Source of the DNA: an uncultured Comamonas sp.
Lineage (GTDB): Bacteria > Pseudomonadota > Gammaproteobacteria > Burkholderiales > Burkholderiaceae_C
DNA length: 64,000 bases
Direction of reading: 5' to 3'
NCBI GenBank assembly: GCA_902175065.1
Contig: CABIIJ010000018.1
Coordinates: forward strand, 1-64,000
Position numbers and translations under genes: made by a program. Under the pieces are notes generated by a model, which had not been told where the DNA came from, searched no databases, and worked only from the letters and a program-made list of their open reading frames with translations. Of the stretch, positions 18,054 through 26,796 are shown in pieces (within the stretch, counting starts at the first letter, position 1; each line of letters begins with the position of its first letter).

Positions 18054-19559
18054 TCAGCGGTGCAAATCACGCAGCACCTGGGCCAGCCTCCTGACGGCTG
18101 CCTCCATTTCATGCGGCGCGTGGGCCGCAAATCCCATCAGGAAACCGGTGGTGGCGGATTGGCTGGACGCATGCAGCGCCGACAGCCCCAGCAGGTCGAT
18201 ACCGGCACGGCGGGCGCGGGCAACCGCCTCGTCTTCGGGGGTGTCGCGGATGAACACACAGGGCATCTGCATGCCGCCTGCGGGCACGCGCGGTTCCAAA
18301 AAATCGGCCAGGTGCTGGCGTACCAGCCGTGCCATTGCGTCGCGGCGCCCGGCATAGAGGGTGCGCATGGTGCGGACATGGGCGCCGAAGTGGCCGCCTT
18401 CGATGAAGCGTGCCAGCGTGAGCTGGGCAATGGAGGCGCTGTGCCCGTCCAGCAGCGTCCGGGCCACGGTCATGGGCGCGACCAGCGGCGGCGGCAGCAC
18501 CATGTAGCCGATGCGCAGGCCCGGAAACAACGACTTGGTGAAGGTGCCGATGTAGATCGTGCGCTCGTGCGGATCCAGTCCCTGCACGCAGGCGGTGGGC
18601 TTGCCTGCATAGTGGAATTCGCTGTCGTAGTCGTCCTCGATGATCCAGCCCTGGTGCTGCCTGGCCCATTCGATGATGGCCAGGCGCCGGTCCAGCGCCA
18701 GCGTCGCCCCCGTGGGGAACTGGTGCGATGGCGTCAGGGACACCGCCCGGGCGGGTTTGCCCGGGGCTTGCGTGGCGGCCAGCAAATGCTCCACCCGCAG
18801 GCCGTCCGCATCCAGCGGCACGGGCACGCAGTCCAGCCCTGCGGCATCGAATGCCTTGCGTGCGCCGTGGTAGGCGGGGTCTTCGATGTATATCCGTTCG
18901 CCGGCGTCGAGCAGCACCGTGGCGCACAGGGTCAGGGCCTGCTGGGAGCTGGTCAGCACCAGCACGCGCTCGGGCGTGGCACGTGCGCCACGTTCGAGAT
19001 TGACGTAATCGGCAATGGCGCGGCGCAGCGGTTCCATCCCCTGCGGCGGGCCGGGAAGCAGCGCCTGGGTGCCGTATTCCTTCAAGACCTGCCGGTGCAG
19101 GCGCTCCCAGGTGGGCAGGGGAAAGCTGCGCGTCTCCGGCACGCCGGGGGCGAAGGGGCGCGGCACTGGAAAGTCACGCACGCCGCCGCTGCGCAGCATG
19201 GCGCCAGCACGCTGGCTCAGGCGCGGTGCGGGCGGCTCTTCCATGCGGGGCTGCCGGGGGGGCATGCTGCGCCCCGGCAGGCGCTGAAGGCGCTCCGACA
19301 CGAAGCTGCCGCTGCCCACGCGCCGCTCGATAAAGCCTTCGGCGTGCAACTGGCCATAGGCCGCCTCCACCGTGTCGCGGGAAACCCCCAGCGACTTTGC
19401 CAGGGCGCGTGATGCCGGCAGGGGACGGCCCACGTCCAGCGTGCCGTCCAGAATCAACTGGCGCATGGCCCGCTGCACCCGCACATGCAGGGGCAAGGTA
19501 TCCGGCGCGGGGGCGCCGATCCAGGCCTTGACGGATTCAAGCGGGGCATGTTTGAACAA
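18054..19559 (-). CDS. MocR-family regulator, PdxR-like
   Basis: A 501-residue MocR protein: GntR winged helix (about 20-90; RPLPASRALAKSLGVSRDTV) plus a fold-type I aminotransferase domain with the PLP lysine in TFTKSLFPGLRIGYM (near residue 342) and EDDYDSEFHYAGKP. It is convergent with the other MocR gene (stops 11 bp apart) and divergent from the benE-yggS-pdxY-aminotransferase operon. In several bacteria PdxR, a MocR member, controls pyridoxal phosphate synthesis or salvage, so the neighbourhood supports a PdxR-like role; the exact effector is not evident. The two MocR proteins here are clearly different sequences, not a recent duplication. Confidence 0.85.
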   Translation of the reverse strand: MFKHAPLESVKAWIGAPAPDTLPLHVRVQRAMRQLILDGTLDVGRPLPASRALAKSLGVSRDTVEAAYGQLHAEGFIERRVGSGSFVSERLQRLPGRSMPPRQPRMEEPPAPRLSQRAGAMLRSGGVRDFPVPRPFAPGVPETRSFPLPTWERLHRQVLKEYGTQALLPGPPQGMEPLRRAIADYVNLERGARATPERVLVLTSSQQALTLCATVLLDAGERIYIEDPAYHGARKAFDAAGLDCVPVPLDADGLRVEHLLAATQAPGKPARAVSLTPSHQFPTGATLALDRRLAIIEWARQHQGWIIEDDYDSEFHYAGKPTACVQGLDPHERTIYIGTFTKSLFPGLRIGYMVLPPPLVAPMTVARTLLDGHSASIAQLTLARFIEGGHFGAHVRTMRTLYAGRRDAMARLVRQHLADFLEPRVPAGGMQMPCVFIRDTPEDEAVARARRAGIDLLGLSALHASSQSATTGFLMGFAAHAPHEMEAAVRRLAQVLRDLHR

Positions 19560-19621
19560 TTGGTCGGTACCTTATTGGAAAAATGGCATGAATTGGCAGT
19601 CCATTCTAGTTTTATAAATCC

Positions 19622-19642
19622 CGCCATTGATTCGCCATTGAT
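19622..19642. promoter_or_regulatory. Tandem direct repeats, candidate PdxR/MocR site
   Basis: CGCCATTGAT occurs twice with an 11-bp period (19622-19631 and 19633-19642) just upstream of benE. MocR regulators such as GabR and PdxR are known to bind direct repeats, so this is a reasonable target for the divergent regulator. Confidence 0.5.
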
Positions 19643-19661
19643 AGAGGAGCACCGTCCGGCC

Positions 19662-20900
19662 ATGCCATCCATTCCACCCGTTTCATCCGCCCCTGCCGTG
19701 CGCTGGGGCGATTGGCTCCACCCCGCCGTGGCGGGGCTGATCTCGGTCATCGTCAATTACGGCGGCACCTTCATCCTGGTCTTTCAGGCCGCGCAAGTGG
19801 CGGGTCTCGGCCCGGAGCTGACGGCGTCGTGGGTCTGGTCGGTGTCCATCGGCGTGGGGGTGACGGGCATCATCCTGAGCTGGCTGTCCCGCGAGCCCAT
19901 CATCACCGCCTGGTCGACGCCCGCTGCCGCCTTCCTCGTCACGGCGCTGGCGACCACGCCTTATGCCGAGGCCGTCGGCGCCTACCTGATCTCTGCCGCC
20001 GCGTTTGTGCTGCTCGGCCTGTCCGGCTGGTTCGAGCGCGTCATCCGCCTGATTCCGCCGGGCGTGGCCGCCGGGCTGCTGGCGGGCATCCTGCTTCAGT
20101 TCGGCATAGCGGCCTTTGGCGGCATGGGCATCGACCCGCTGCTGGCCGGGCTGCTGATCGTGGCCTACGTGGTGCTCAAGCGGTTTACCGCCCGCTATGC
20201 GGTGGTCGGCATCCTGGCGCTGGGCCTGGTCTTTTTGCTGGTGCAGCAGCGTGTCGATCTGTCCGGGCTGCGCCTGCAACTGGCCGCGCCGGTTTTCACC
20301 ATGCCGGTGTTTTCGCTCAATGCCCTGCTCAGTGTGGCGCTGCCGCTGTTCCTGATCACCCTGACCGGCCAATACATGCCCGGCATGCTGGTGCTGCGCG
20401 GCGACGGCTTCAAGACCAGCGCCAACCCCATCGTGACGCTGACGGGCCTGGGGTCGCTCCTGATGGCGCCGTTCGGCTCCCACGCCTTCAACATCGCGGC
20501 GATCACCGCCGCCATCTGCACGGGCAGGGAGGCGCACGAAGACCCGGCCAAGCGCTGGCTGGCGGGCATGGCCGCAGGCGTGTTCTACATCCTGGTCGGC
20601 GTGTTCGGCGTCACGCTGGCGGCTGTCTTCATGGCCTTTCCGGCCACCTTCATCACCACGCTGGCGGGGCTGGCGCTGCTCGGCACCATCGGCGGCAGCC
20701 TGGCGGGCGCGATGGCCGATGCCAAGACGCGCGAAGCCTCGCTGATCACCTTCTTGGCCGCTGCCGCCAATATCAAGCTGCTGGGTATCGGCGGCGCATT
20801 CTGGGGGCTGGTGATCGGGCTGCTGGCCTATGCGGTGCTGCATGGCAGGCTGCCGCAGCCCGCCGTGGTGCCAGCGCCGCTCAACAAGGGAGTGAACTGA
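19662..20900 (+). CDS. BenE-family transporter (candidate B6-vitamer transporter)
   Basis: A 412-residue, about 12-helix inner-membrane protein of the benzoate/H+ symporter (BenE) family: WLHPAVAGLISVIVNYGGTF, EPIITAWSTPAAAFL, FGSHAFNIAAITAAICTG and the GTIGGSLAGAMAD region. BenE of Acinetobacter imports benzoate, but there are no benzoate genes here; downstream lie yggS, pdxY and an aminotransferase, with a PdxR-like regulator upstream. This suggests import of pyridoxal, pyridoxine or a related compound (inference). The TGA overlaps the ATG of yggS (TGATG). The ATG at 19662 has GAGGAG rather far upstream (about 13 bases), which leaves the start slightly uncertain. Confidence 0.82.
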   Translation: MPSIPPVSSAPAVRWGDWLHPAVAGLISVIVNYGGTFILVFQAAQVAGLGPELTASWVWSVSIGVGVTGIILSWLSREPIITAWSTPAAAFLVTALATTPYAEAVGAYLISAAAFVLLGLSGWFERVIRLIPPGVAAGLLAGILLQFGIAAFGGMGIDPLLAGLLIVAYVVLKRFTARYAVVGILALGLVFLLVQQRVDLSGLRLQLAAPVFTMPVFSLNALLSVALPLFLITLTGQYMPGMLVLRGDGFKTSANPIVTLTGLGSLLMAPFGSHAFNIAAITAAICTGREAHEDPAKRWLAGMAAGVFYILVGVFGVTLAAVFMAFPATFITTLAGLALLGTIGGSLAGAMADAKTREASLITFLAAAANIKLLGIGGAFWGLVIGLLAYAVLHGRLPQPAVVPAPLNKGVN

Positions 20901-21712
20901 TGCCGGGATTTTCCGATACGCCAACGCGCCACGCGCAGCATGGCCGTTACCCTGAGGCCGCTTCGGTCGAGGATTTCCAGCGCAATCTGGCCGCCGTGCA
21001 GGCACGCATTGCCGCTGCCTGCCACCGGGTGGGGCGGGCGCCGCAGACCGTGCGCCTGCTGCCGGTCAGCAAGACCAAGCCCGAAGCCAGCCTGCGCCTG
21101 GCCCATGCCGCCGGGTGCCGCATGCTGGGCGAAAACAAGGCGCAGGAGGCCCACGGCAAATGGCAGGCCATGGAGGACCTGACCGATCTGCAATGGTCGG
21201 TGATCGGCCACCTGCAAACCAACAAGGCCAAGCTGGTGGCCCGCTTTGCCGCCGAGTTCCAGGCACTGGACAGCCTGCGCGTGGCCGAGGCGCTGGAGCG
21301 CCGCCTGCAAGCGGAAGGCCGGTCGCTGGACGTGTTCGTGCAGGTCAACACTTCGGGCGAAGTCAGCAAGTACGGGCTGCCGCCAGGGGATGTGCCCGCC
21401 TTTCTCCAGGCGCTGCCCGCCTTCACGGCGTTGCGCGTGCGCGGGCTGATGACGCTGGCGCTGTTTTCCAGCGAGGCCGAGCGCGTGCGCCAGTGCTTCG
21501 TGCGGCTGCGCACCCTGCGCGACCGGTTGCGCCAGAGTGCGCCTGCGGGCATGGCGCTGGATGAGCTGTCGATGGGCATGTCGGGCGACTTCGAGATCGC
21601 CATCGAGGAAGGCGCCACCGTGGTGCGTGTCGGCCAGGCCATCTTCGGTGCGCGTCCTTTGCCGGACAGCCACTACTGGCCCGGTGAAGCCGATGCAGGG
21701 GAAGCGTCATGA
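20900..21712 (+). CDS. yggS: YggS/PLPHP pyridoxal-phosphate homeostasis protein
   Basis: A 270-residue alanine-racemase-N-like PLP-binding protein (PLPBP/YggS/PipY). The PLP lysine is K58 in [43 protein letters not shown] and [23 protein letters not shown] are family hallmarks. It carries no known catalysis; it buffers and delivers PLP and its loss disturbs B6 and amino acid pools. It is somewhat longer than E. coli YggS (234) owing to an N-terminal extension of about 25 residues. It is translationally coupled to benE (1-base overlap) and to pdxY (ATGA overlap). Yggs is more often beside proC or the pil genes, so this B6 setting is informative. Confidence 0.93.
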   Translation: MPGFSDTPTRHAQHGRYPEAASVEDFQRNLAAVQARIAAACHRVGRAPQTVRLLPVSKTKPEASLRLAHAAGCRMLGENKAQEAHGKWQAMEDLTDLQWSVIGHLQTNKAKLVARFAAEFQALDSLRVAEALERRLQAEGRSLDVFVQVNTSGEVSKYGLPPGDVPAFLQALPAFTALRVRGLMTLALFSSEAERVRQCFVRLRTLRDRLRQSAPAGMALDELSMGMSGDFEIAIEEGATVVRVGQAIFGARPLPDSHYWPGEADAGEAS

Positions 21713-22641
21713 CCGTCCCGTCATCCGTTGCGAATTCTCTCCCCCTTGCGCTGGATGTGGTGTCGGTTCAGTCGCAGGTGGTCTATGGCCGGGTGGGCAA
21801 CAACGTCGCGGTGCCGACGCTGGAAGCGCTGGGATTGTCGGTTGCCGCGGTTCCCACCGTGGTGTTCAGCAACACGCCGCATTACCCGACGATGCACGGC
21901 GGTGCGCTGCCCCTCGAATGGTTCGAGGGCTATTTGCAGGACTTGTCGGCACGCGGGGCGCTGTCTGCCTTGCGTGCCGTCCTGGTGGGGTACCTGGGCA
22001 GCCCGCAGCAGGCCGATGCCCTCGCGCGTTGGGCCCAGGCGCGGCTGAAGGAGCAGGCCGGTCTGCGCATCGTGATCGACCCGGTGATCGGCGATCACGA
22101 CCACGGGGTCTATGTCGATCCCGGGCTGGTCGATGCCTACCGCCGGGACTTGCTGCCATTGGCCGACGGATTGACGCCGAACGGCTTTGAGCTGGCGCAT
22201 CTGACCGGGCTGGCGGTGAACGATGTGGAAAGCGTCGTCGCCGCTGCCCGAACGCTGCTGACGGGGCGAACGCAATGGGTTGCCGTGACCAGTGCGGCAC
22301 CCGAGACCTGGACACGGGACGCGATGCAGGTGGTGCTCGTCACCCGCACGCAAGCCGAGGTCATCGTGCACCCACGCATTGACGCCACTCCCAAGGGCAC
22401 AGGCGATCTTTTCTGCGCCACCTTGGCCGGGCATTGGCTGGGCGGCCTTGGCCTGGCAGAGGCCGCCACTCGGGCATGCCGCCATGTCGTGCAGGCGTTG
22501 CGCCGCACCGAACAGGCGCGTTGCGCCGAACTGCTGCTGCCGATGGCGGGCAACCACGGCAGCGACAAAGCCACCGCACGCGAGTGCATCAGCCAATTCA
22601 CTTACAGGATTTTTCCATGCAATCAGCCACTTCCCACCTGA
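21709..22641 (+). CDS. pdxY: Pyridoxal kinase PdxY
   Basis: A 310-residue ribokinase-family kinase that phosphorylates pyridoxal (and possibly related vitamers) to PLP. Motifs: [15 protein letters not shown] with the substrate loop, [41 protein letters not shown], and the anion-hole/catalytic segment [17 protein letters not shown]. The ATG overlaps the yggS stop by four bases. Its last 25 bp overlap the start of the next gene. Together with yggS it anchors the reading of this operon as B6 salvage. Confidence 0.92.
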   Translation: MTVPSSVANSLPLALDVVSVQSQVVYGRVGNNVAVPTLEALGLSVAAVPTVVFSNTPHYPTMHGGALPLEWFEGYLQDLSARGALSALRAVLVGYLGSPQQADALARWAQARLKEQAGLRIVIDPVIGDHDHGVYVDPGLVDAYRRDLLPLADGLTPNGFELAHLTGLAVNDVESVVAAARTLLTGRTQWVAVTSAAPETWTRDAMQVVLVTRTQAEVIVHPRIDATPKGTGDLFCATLAGHWLGGLGLAEAATRACRHVVQALRRTEQARCAELLLPMAGNHGSDKATARECISQFTYRIFPCNQPLPT

Positions 22642-23828
22642 TGCGGGCCTATGCCCGCCAACCGGTTTCCTTCGTGCGCGGCAGCGGTGCGCGGCTTTGG
22701 GACGAACACGGCGTGGAGTACCTGGATGCCATCGCCGGTGTTGCGGTCACCAGCCTGGGCCACGCCCATCCCGAGATTGCCGCCGTCATCGCCGAGCAGG
22801 CAGGGATGCTGCTGCACACCTCCAATGTCTTTCGCATCGACTGGCAGGAACGGCTGGGCGAGCGCCTGTGTGCGCTGACGGGCATGGAGAGCGCCTTCTT
22901 CTGCAACTCGGGTGCCGAGGCCAACGAAACCGCCCTCAAGCTGGCACGGTTGCATGGCCATCGCAGGCAGATCGCGGAGCCAAAGATCCTGGTGATGGAA
23001 AACGGCTTTCACGGCCGCACCATCGCCACGCTCTCCGCCACCGGCAATCCCGCCAAACAGAGCGGCTTCGCGCCGTTGCTCCCCGGTTTCCTGCGCTTGC
23101 CCTACGACGATATCGGCGCCGTACGCCAGGCGGCCCGGCAGTCGCCCGGCATCGTGGCGGTGCTGATCGAGCCGGTGCAGGGCGAAGGCGGCATCCGCGT
23201 GGCCAGCGCCGATTACCTGCGCGAACTGCGGGCGTTGTGCGACCGGCATGGCTGGCTGCTGATGCTCGATGAAATCCAGAGCGGCATGGGCCGCACCGGC
23301 GCCTGGTTCGGGCACCAGCACGCAGGCATCGCGCCGGATGTGATGACGCTGGCGAAAGCGCTGGGCAACGGCATCCCCATCGGCGCCTGTCTGGCACGCG
23401 GCGCGGCGGCCGACCTGTTTTCACCCGGCCAGCACGGCTCCACCTTCGGCGGCAATCCGCTGGCCTGCCGGGTGGCCTGCACCGTGCTGGACATCATGGC
23501 GCGAGACAAGCTGCCGGAGCGTGCCGCCGTCCTGGGCGCACGCCTGCTGGCCGGGTTGCAGAAGGCATTGGGCGATCACCCGAACGTCATCGCCATTCGC
23601 GGCCAGGGGCTGATGGCAGGAATCGAGATGGACAGGGATTGCAAGGCGCTGGTCGGGCGGGCGCTGGAGGAACAGCACCTGCTCATCACCGTCACCCGCG
23701 ATACCGTCATCCGGCTGCTGCCGCCCCTGATTTGCGACGAGATGCAGATCGACGCCATCGTGGCACGTGTGGCGCGTTTGCTGGAGCCTGCATGGACAAT
23801 CGGGATGGAGATCACGCCCTCGCAATAA
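22617..23828 (+). CDS. Class III aminotransferase, acetylornithine transaminase-like
   Basis: A 403-residue PLP enzyme close in motif to Arg[75 protein letters not shown] and the PLP lysine K247 in TLAKALGNG. ArgD makes N-acetylornithine in arginine synthesis and often also aminates succinyldiaminopimelate or acts on other omega-amino compounds. Its place as the last gene of a B6 operon, starting inside pdxY (25-bp overlap), raises the option that it uses pyridoxamine-related chemistry or is simply an argD paralogue. AGGA precedes the ATG. The exact substrate is not decidable from sequence. Confidence 0.8.
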   Translation: MQSATSHLMRAYARQPVSFVRGSGARLWDEHGVEYLDAIAGVAVTSLGHAHPEIAAVIAEQAGMLLHTSNVFRIDWQERLGERLCALTGMESAFFCNSGAEANETALKLARLHGHRRQIAEPKILVMENGFHGRTIATLSATGNPAKQSGFAPLLPGFLRLPYDDIGAVRQAARQSPGIVAVLIEPVQGEGGIRVASADYLRELRALCDRHGWLLMLDEIQSGMGRTGAWFGHQHAGIAPDVMTLAKALGNGIPIGACLARGAAADLFSPGQHGSTFGGNPLACRVACTVLDIMARDKLPERAAVLGARLLAGLQKALGDHPNVIAIRGQGLMAGIEMDRDCKALVGRALEEQHLLITVTRDTVIRLLPPLICDEMQIDAIVARVARLLEPAWTIGMEITPSQ

Positions 23829-23854
23829 TCCGGAGAACAGAAATAGTCGTCCCC

Positions 23855-24712
23855 ATGCCCCCACTCTCCTGGCTGCGCCGCCTTGGTATTTTTCTTGCGC
23901 TGTGTATGCTTGCCGCTGCGGCCAGCGCCGACACGCTCACTCTGGCCAACACCTACCGGTCCGGGCTGGACGTGCAGGCGTACTGGGTGAGCGAGAAATA
24001 CGACGGCATCCGCGCCCATTGGGATGGGCGGCAGTTGCGCAGCCGCCAGGGGCTGCCCATCGACGCGCCCGCATGGTTCACCCAGGGCTGGCCTGCGCAG
24101 GCGCTGGATGGCGAGCTGTGGGCGGGCCGGGGGCAGTTCGCCGCCGTGCAGGCCACGGTGGCGTTGGGGCGCAAGGATGCGGGCGGCTGGCGGGCGCTGC
24201 GCTACATGGTGTTCGACCTGCCGCAGCACCCCGGCGGATTTGCCCAGCGCCAGCAGGCTTTGCAGCGCATGGTGCAAGGTCTGGGCCAGCCCTGGGTGCA
24301 GGCAGCGCCGCAGTGGCAGGTGCCCGGCCATGCGGCCCTGATGGAGCAACTGCACGCTGTCAGCAAGGCGGGCGCGGAAGGTTTGATGCTGCGCCGCGCC
24401 GACAGCCCCTACCGCCCGGGCCGCAGCGATGACCTGATCAAGCTGAAATTGTTCGAGGACGCCGAAGCCGTGGTCGTGGCCCACCTGCCCGGCAAAGGCA
24501 AATACCAGGGCATGACCGGCGCATTGCTGGTGGAGATGCCCGGCGGCCAGCGCTTCAGGATCGGCAGCGGCCTCACCGATGCCGACCGCGCCCGGCCTCC
24601 GGCCATCGGCAGCACCATTACCTACCGTTTCAACGGCACGCACGCCAGCGGCCTGCCGCGCTTTGCCCGGTACTGGCGGGTGCGGGAGGAAGGGCTGGAT
24701 ACTAAAAAATAG
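23855..24712 (+). CDS. Periplasmic ATP-dependent DNA ligase (Lig E type)
   Basis: A 285-residue minimal ATP-dependent ligase. An N-terminal signal peptide (RRLGIFLALCMLAAAASA, cleavage near residue 25) precedes the nucleotidyltransferase domain with motif I EKYDGIRAHW (lysine nucleophile K48), motif III-like YMVFDLP, motif IV AEGLMLRR and motif V DLIKLKLF, then a short OB-fold domain ending RFARYWRVREE. Lig E proteins of Neisseria, Haemophilus and similar bacteria are periplasmic and are suspected to act on extracellular or incoming DNA. The ATG at 23855 lacks a strong ribosome-binding site; no better start was seen. It follows the B6 operon by 26 bp and may be read through. Confidence 0.88.
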   Translation: MPPLSWLRRLGIFLALCMLAAAASADTLTLANTYRSGLDVQAYWVSEKYDGIRAHWDGRQLRSRQGLPIDAPAWFTQGWPAQALDGELWAGRGQFAAVQATVALGRKDAGGWRALRYMVFDLPQHPGGFAQRQQALQRMVQGLGQPWVQAAPQWQVPGHAALMEQLHAVSKAGAEGLMLRRADSPYRPGRSDDLIKLKLFEDAEAVVVAHLPGKGKYQGMTGALLVEMPGGQRFRIGSGLTDADRARPPAIGSTITYRFNGTHASGLPRFARYWRVREEGLDTKK

Positions 24713-24791
24713 TAGCTTGTTCCGCTCTTTATATAAGGATTTCAAGATGTTTTATATCTTGAAATCCTTTTTTTATCAGTGGAAGAAGCTA
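24713..24791. repeat. 79-bp TAGCT palindromic repeat, copy 3
   Basis: Arms TAGCTTGTTCCGCT (24713-24726) and AGTGGAAGAAGCTA (24778-24791); an inner AAGGATTTCAAGAT / ATCTTGAAATCCTT stem makes nearly the whole element one long hairpin. It begins immediately after the ligase stop codon (24710-24712) and may also act as the transcript end. Confidence 0.82.
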
Positions 24792-24811
24792 TGAAAATCC
24801 AGAAACGATCA

Positions 24812-24844
24812 GGGCACTGCCGGCGGTCAGCGCCGGCAGTGCCC
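24812..24844 (-). terminator. Perfect 14-bp stem hairpin, probable terminator
   Basis: GGGCACTGCCGGCG-N5-CGCCGGCAGTGCCC lies just past the stop of the minus-strand glycine-zipper gene. The T-run on the minus strand is weak (TGATCGTTTC), so termination is probable but not certain. Confidence 0.5.
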
Positions 24845-24868
24845 TGGGCATGTTGATGGCAGCAGTGC

Positions 24869-25351
24869 TTACTGTGCTGCAGCGCGTGCGGTAGCCGCCT
24901 TGGCCCGGGCGGCTTCCAGCTGTTGCTGCAGGGCGGCGGCTTCGGCCTCGGCTGCCTGGGCGTCGGCTTCAGCCTGGGCCTTGGCGGCGGCGTTCGGGTC
25001 TTGCTTGTCGCCCTGGAAGGTGCCGGCCAGGGCATTGCCCGCCATCGTGCCGGCCACGGCGCCGACGGCAGCACCTGCCATCGTGCCCATCATGCCGGAG
25101 CCGCCGCTGGCCGCCGGGGCCGCTGCTGCGGGCGCTTGCGTGGCCGGGGTGGCCGCAGCGGGCCGTTGTGCGGCTGCGGGCGCAGCCGGGGTGGCAGGCC
25201 GGGCAGGCGCCTGGCTTACCGCAGCGGGACGTGCCGCCGGCCTTTTTGCACCCAGGCGCTTGGCCTGGGCTGTGGTGGGAATGGAGAATGCCGCAATGGT
25301 CACCGCCAGGATAGAAGCCGTCGCACGCAGGGAAGTCGTTGTCATATTCAT
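24869..25351 (-). CDS. Secreted Ala/Pro-rich glycine-zipper protein
   Basis: A 160-residue protein with a Sec signal peptide (MNMTTTSLRATASILAVTIA... to TTAQA, cleavage near residue 30). The mature part is a low-complexity Ala/Pro-rich stretch, then a glycine zipper (SGMMGTMAGAAVGAVAGTMA, about 81-100) of the kind that packs in or on membranes, and an Ala/Glu/Gln-rich coiled-coil-like C-terminus. There is no lipobox. Function is unknown; glycine-zipper proteins of the envelope (for example 17-kDa antigen-like) are the nearest comparison. The first ATG with an AAAGAAAG site is at 25351; a second in-frame ATG lies two codons on. Confidence 0.7.
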   Translation of the reverse strand: MNMTTTSLRATASILAVTIAAFSIPTTAQAKRLGAKRPAARPAAVSQAPARPATPAAPAAAQRPAAATPATQAPAAAAPAASGGSGMMGTMAGAAVGAVAGTMAGNALAGTFQGDKQDPNAAAKAQAEADAQAAEAEAAALQQQLEAARAKAATARAAAQ

Positions 25352-25418
25352 TGCTTTCTTTTGGGTTGCACAATTTTCGGAGCCTGCCTTGGAGGGCCGC
25401 ATGGCGCGAGAGTTCCTG

Positions 25419-25445
25419 AAAAAAACAAACCGCCCGAAGGCGGTT
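25419..25445 (-). terminator. Rho-independent terminator of tyrB
   Basis: On the minus strand, AACCGCC-TTCG-GGCGGTT (25428-25445) with an extra-stable UUCG loop is followed by TTTGTTTTTTT. It lies just past the tyrB stop at 25467-25469. Confidence 0.88.
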
Positions 25446-25466
25446 GTGCTCGAAGGGGGTTGAGCT

Positions 25467-26669
25467 TTAGCTCTGCATCACCTTGGCGATGGCCTGGCAG
25501 ACGTAGGCCACGTTCTGGCTGTTGAGCGCGGCCACGCAGATGCGGCCGGTGTCGGTGCCGTAGATGCCGAATTCGCTGCGCAGGCGCAGCATCTGGTCCT
25601 TGTTCAGGCCGGAGTAGCTGAACATGCCGATCTGCTGCGTCATGAAGGACATGTCCTGCTGCACGCCGGCGGCTTTCAGGCCATCGACCAGCGCCTGGCG
25701 CATGGCCTTGATGCGCACGCGCATTGCGCCCAGTTCCTCTTCCCACTGCTGGCGCAGCGCCGGGGTGTTCAGCACCTTGGCAACCACGGCGCCGCCGTGG
25801 GTGGGCGGGTTGGAGTAGTTGGTGCGGATGGCGATTTTGAGCTGCGAGAGCACGCGGGCGGCTTCTTCCTTGTCGCTGGCGACCACCGACAGGGCGCCGA
25901 CGCGCTCGCCGTACAGGCTGAAGCTTTTGCTGAACGAGGTGGAGACAAAAATATTCAGGCCCGCTGCGACGAACTTGCCGATCACTGCGCCGTCTTCGGC
26001 AATGCCATGGCCAAAGCCCTGGTAGGCCATGTCGAGGAAGGCGACCAGGTTGTTCGCCTTCACCACTTCAATCACCTGATCCCACTGCGCGGCGGTGATG
26101 TCGTAGCCGGTGGGGTTGTGGCAGCAGGCGTGCAGCACGGCGATGGTGCCGGGGGCGGCGGCGCTCAGGCTTTGCAACATGCCGTCGAAGTTCACCCCGC
26201 GCTTGGCCGCGTCGTAGTAGGCATAGGTGCCGACTTCAAAACCGGCGTTCTGGAAGATGGCGCGGTGGTTTTCCCAGCTGGGGTCGGAGATCAGCACCTT
26301 GGCATCGGGGCTGAGTTTCTTCAGGAAATCTGCGCCGATCTTCAGGCCGCCGGTGCCGCCGATGGCCTGCACGGTGGCAACGCGGCCACTGGTCACAGGT
26401 TCGGAGTCGGCGCCGAAGACCAGGGCCTTGACGGCGTTGTCGTAGGCAACAATCCCGTCGATGGGCAGATAGCCACGGGCTGTCGGGGTGTCCATGAGGG
26501 CTTTTTCAGCCGCTTGCACGCACTGCAGCAGGGGCAATTTGCCGTTGTCGTCGAAGTACACGCCCACGCCCAGGTTGACTTTTTGCGGGTTGGTATCGGC
26601 AGCGTATTGTTCGTTCAGGCCCAGGATGGGATCGCGGGGGGCCATGGCGACAGCGGAAAAAAGAGACAT
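25467..26669 (-). CDS. tyrB: Aromatic amino acid (tyrosine) aminotransferase
   Basis: A 400-residue class I aspartate/aromatic aminotransferase (about the 397 of E. coli TyrB). Motifs: ADTNPQKVNLGVGVYFDDNG, TVQAIGGTGGLKIGADFLK, SDPSWENHRAIFQNAGF, LHACCHNPTGYDITAAQW and the PLP lysine in STSFSKSFSLYGERVG (near 247). It interconverts aromatic amino acids or aspartate with their 2-oxo acids. AspC and TyrB cannot be fully told apart by eye, but the G-T-G-G-L-K and SFSLYGERVGAL forms are those usually annotated as TyrB in Burkholderiales. AAGGACA lies 10 bases before the ATG. It is monocistronic with its own terminator. Confidence 0.88.
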   Translation of the reverse strand: MSLFSAVAMAPRDPILGLNEQYAADTNPQKVNLGVGVYFDDNGKLPLLQCVQAAEKALMDTPTARGYLPIDGIVAYDNAVKALVFGADSEPVTSGRVATVQAIGGTGGLKIGADFLKKLSPDAKVLISDPSWENHRAIFQNAGFEVGTYAYYDAAKRGVNFDGMLQSLSAAAPGTIAVLHACCHNPTGYDITAAQWDQVIEVVKANNLVAFLDMAYQGFGHGIAEDGAVIGKFVAAGLNIFVSTSFSKSFSLYGERVGALSVVASDKEEAARVLSQLKIAIRTNYSNPPTHGGAVVAKVLNTPALRQQWEEELGAMRVRIKAMRQALVDGLKAAGVQQDMSFMTQQIGMFSYSGLNKDQMLRLRSEFGIYGTDTGRICVAALNSQNVAYVCQAIAKVMQS

Positions 26670-26796
26670 GGTTTTTTGTCCTTGAGGGTAGAAGAAAAGC
26701 GTGCTCTCCCTCTCGATAGCAAGCCGGACGCCGCTAGGGAAAGCCCTCCATTTTATGGGCGAATGGGCCGCTTTTGCAGCCCATTGCGAGAACTTG

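Noticed and set aside
19662-20900. BenE-family gene as part of benzoate catabolism
   Set aside because: No ben, cat or box genes are present, while the operon partners are B6 genes.
24900-25250. Short repeated GCC/GGC-rich units as a possible CRISPR or tandem repeat array
   Set aside because: They are codon-level Ala/Pro repeats of the secreted glycine-zipper protein, with no spacers and no constant repeat unit. No CRISPR array or cas gene is seen anywhere in the window.
26762-26785. AATGGGC/GCCCATT hairpin as terminator of the efflux operon
   Set aside because: It is in the right place, past the permease stop on the minus strand, but has no T-run after it and only a short stem, so I did not list it.
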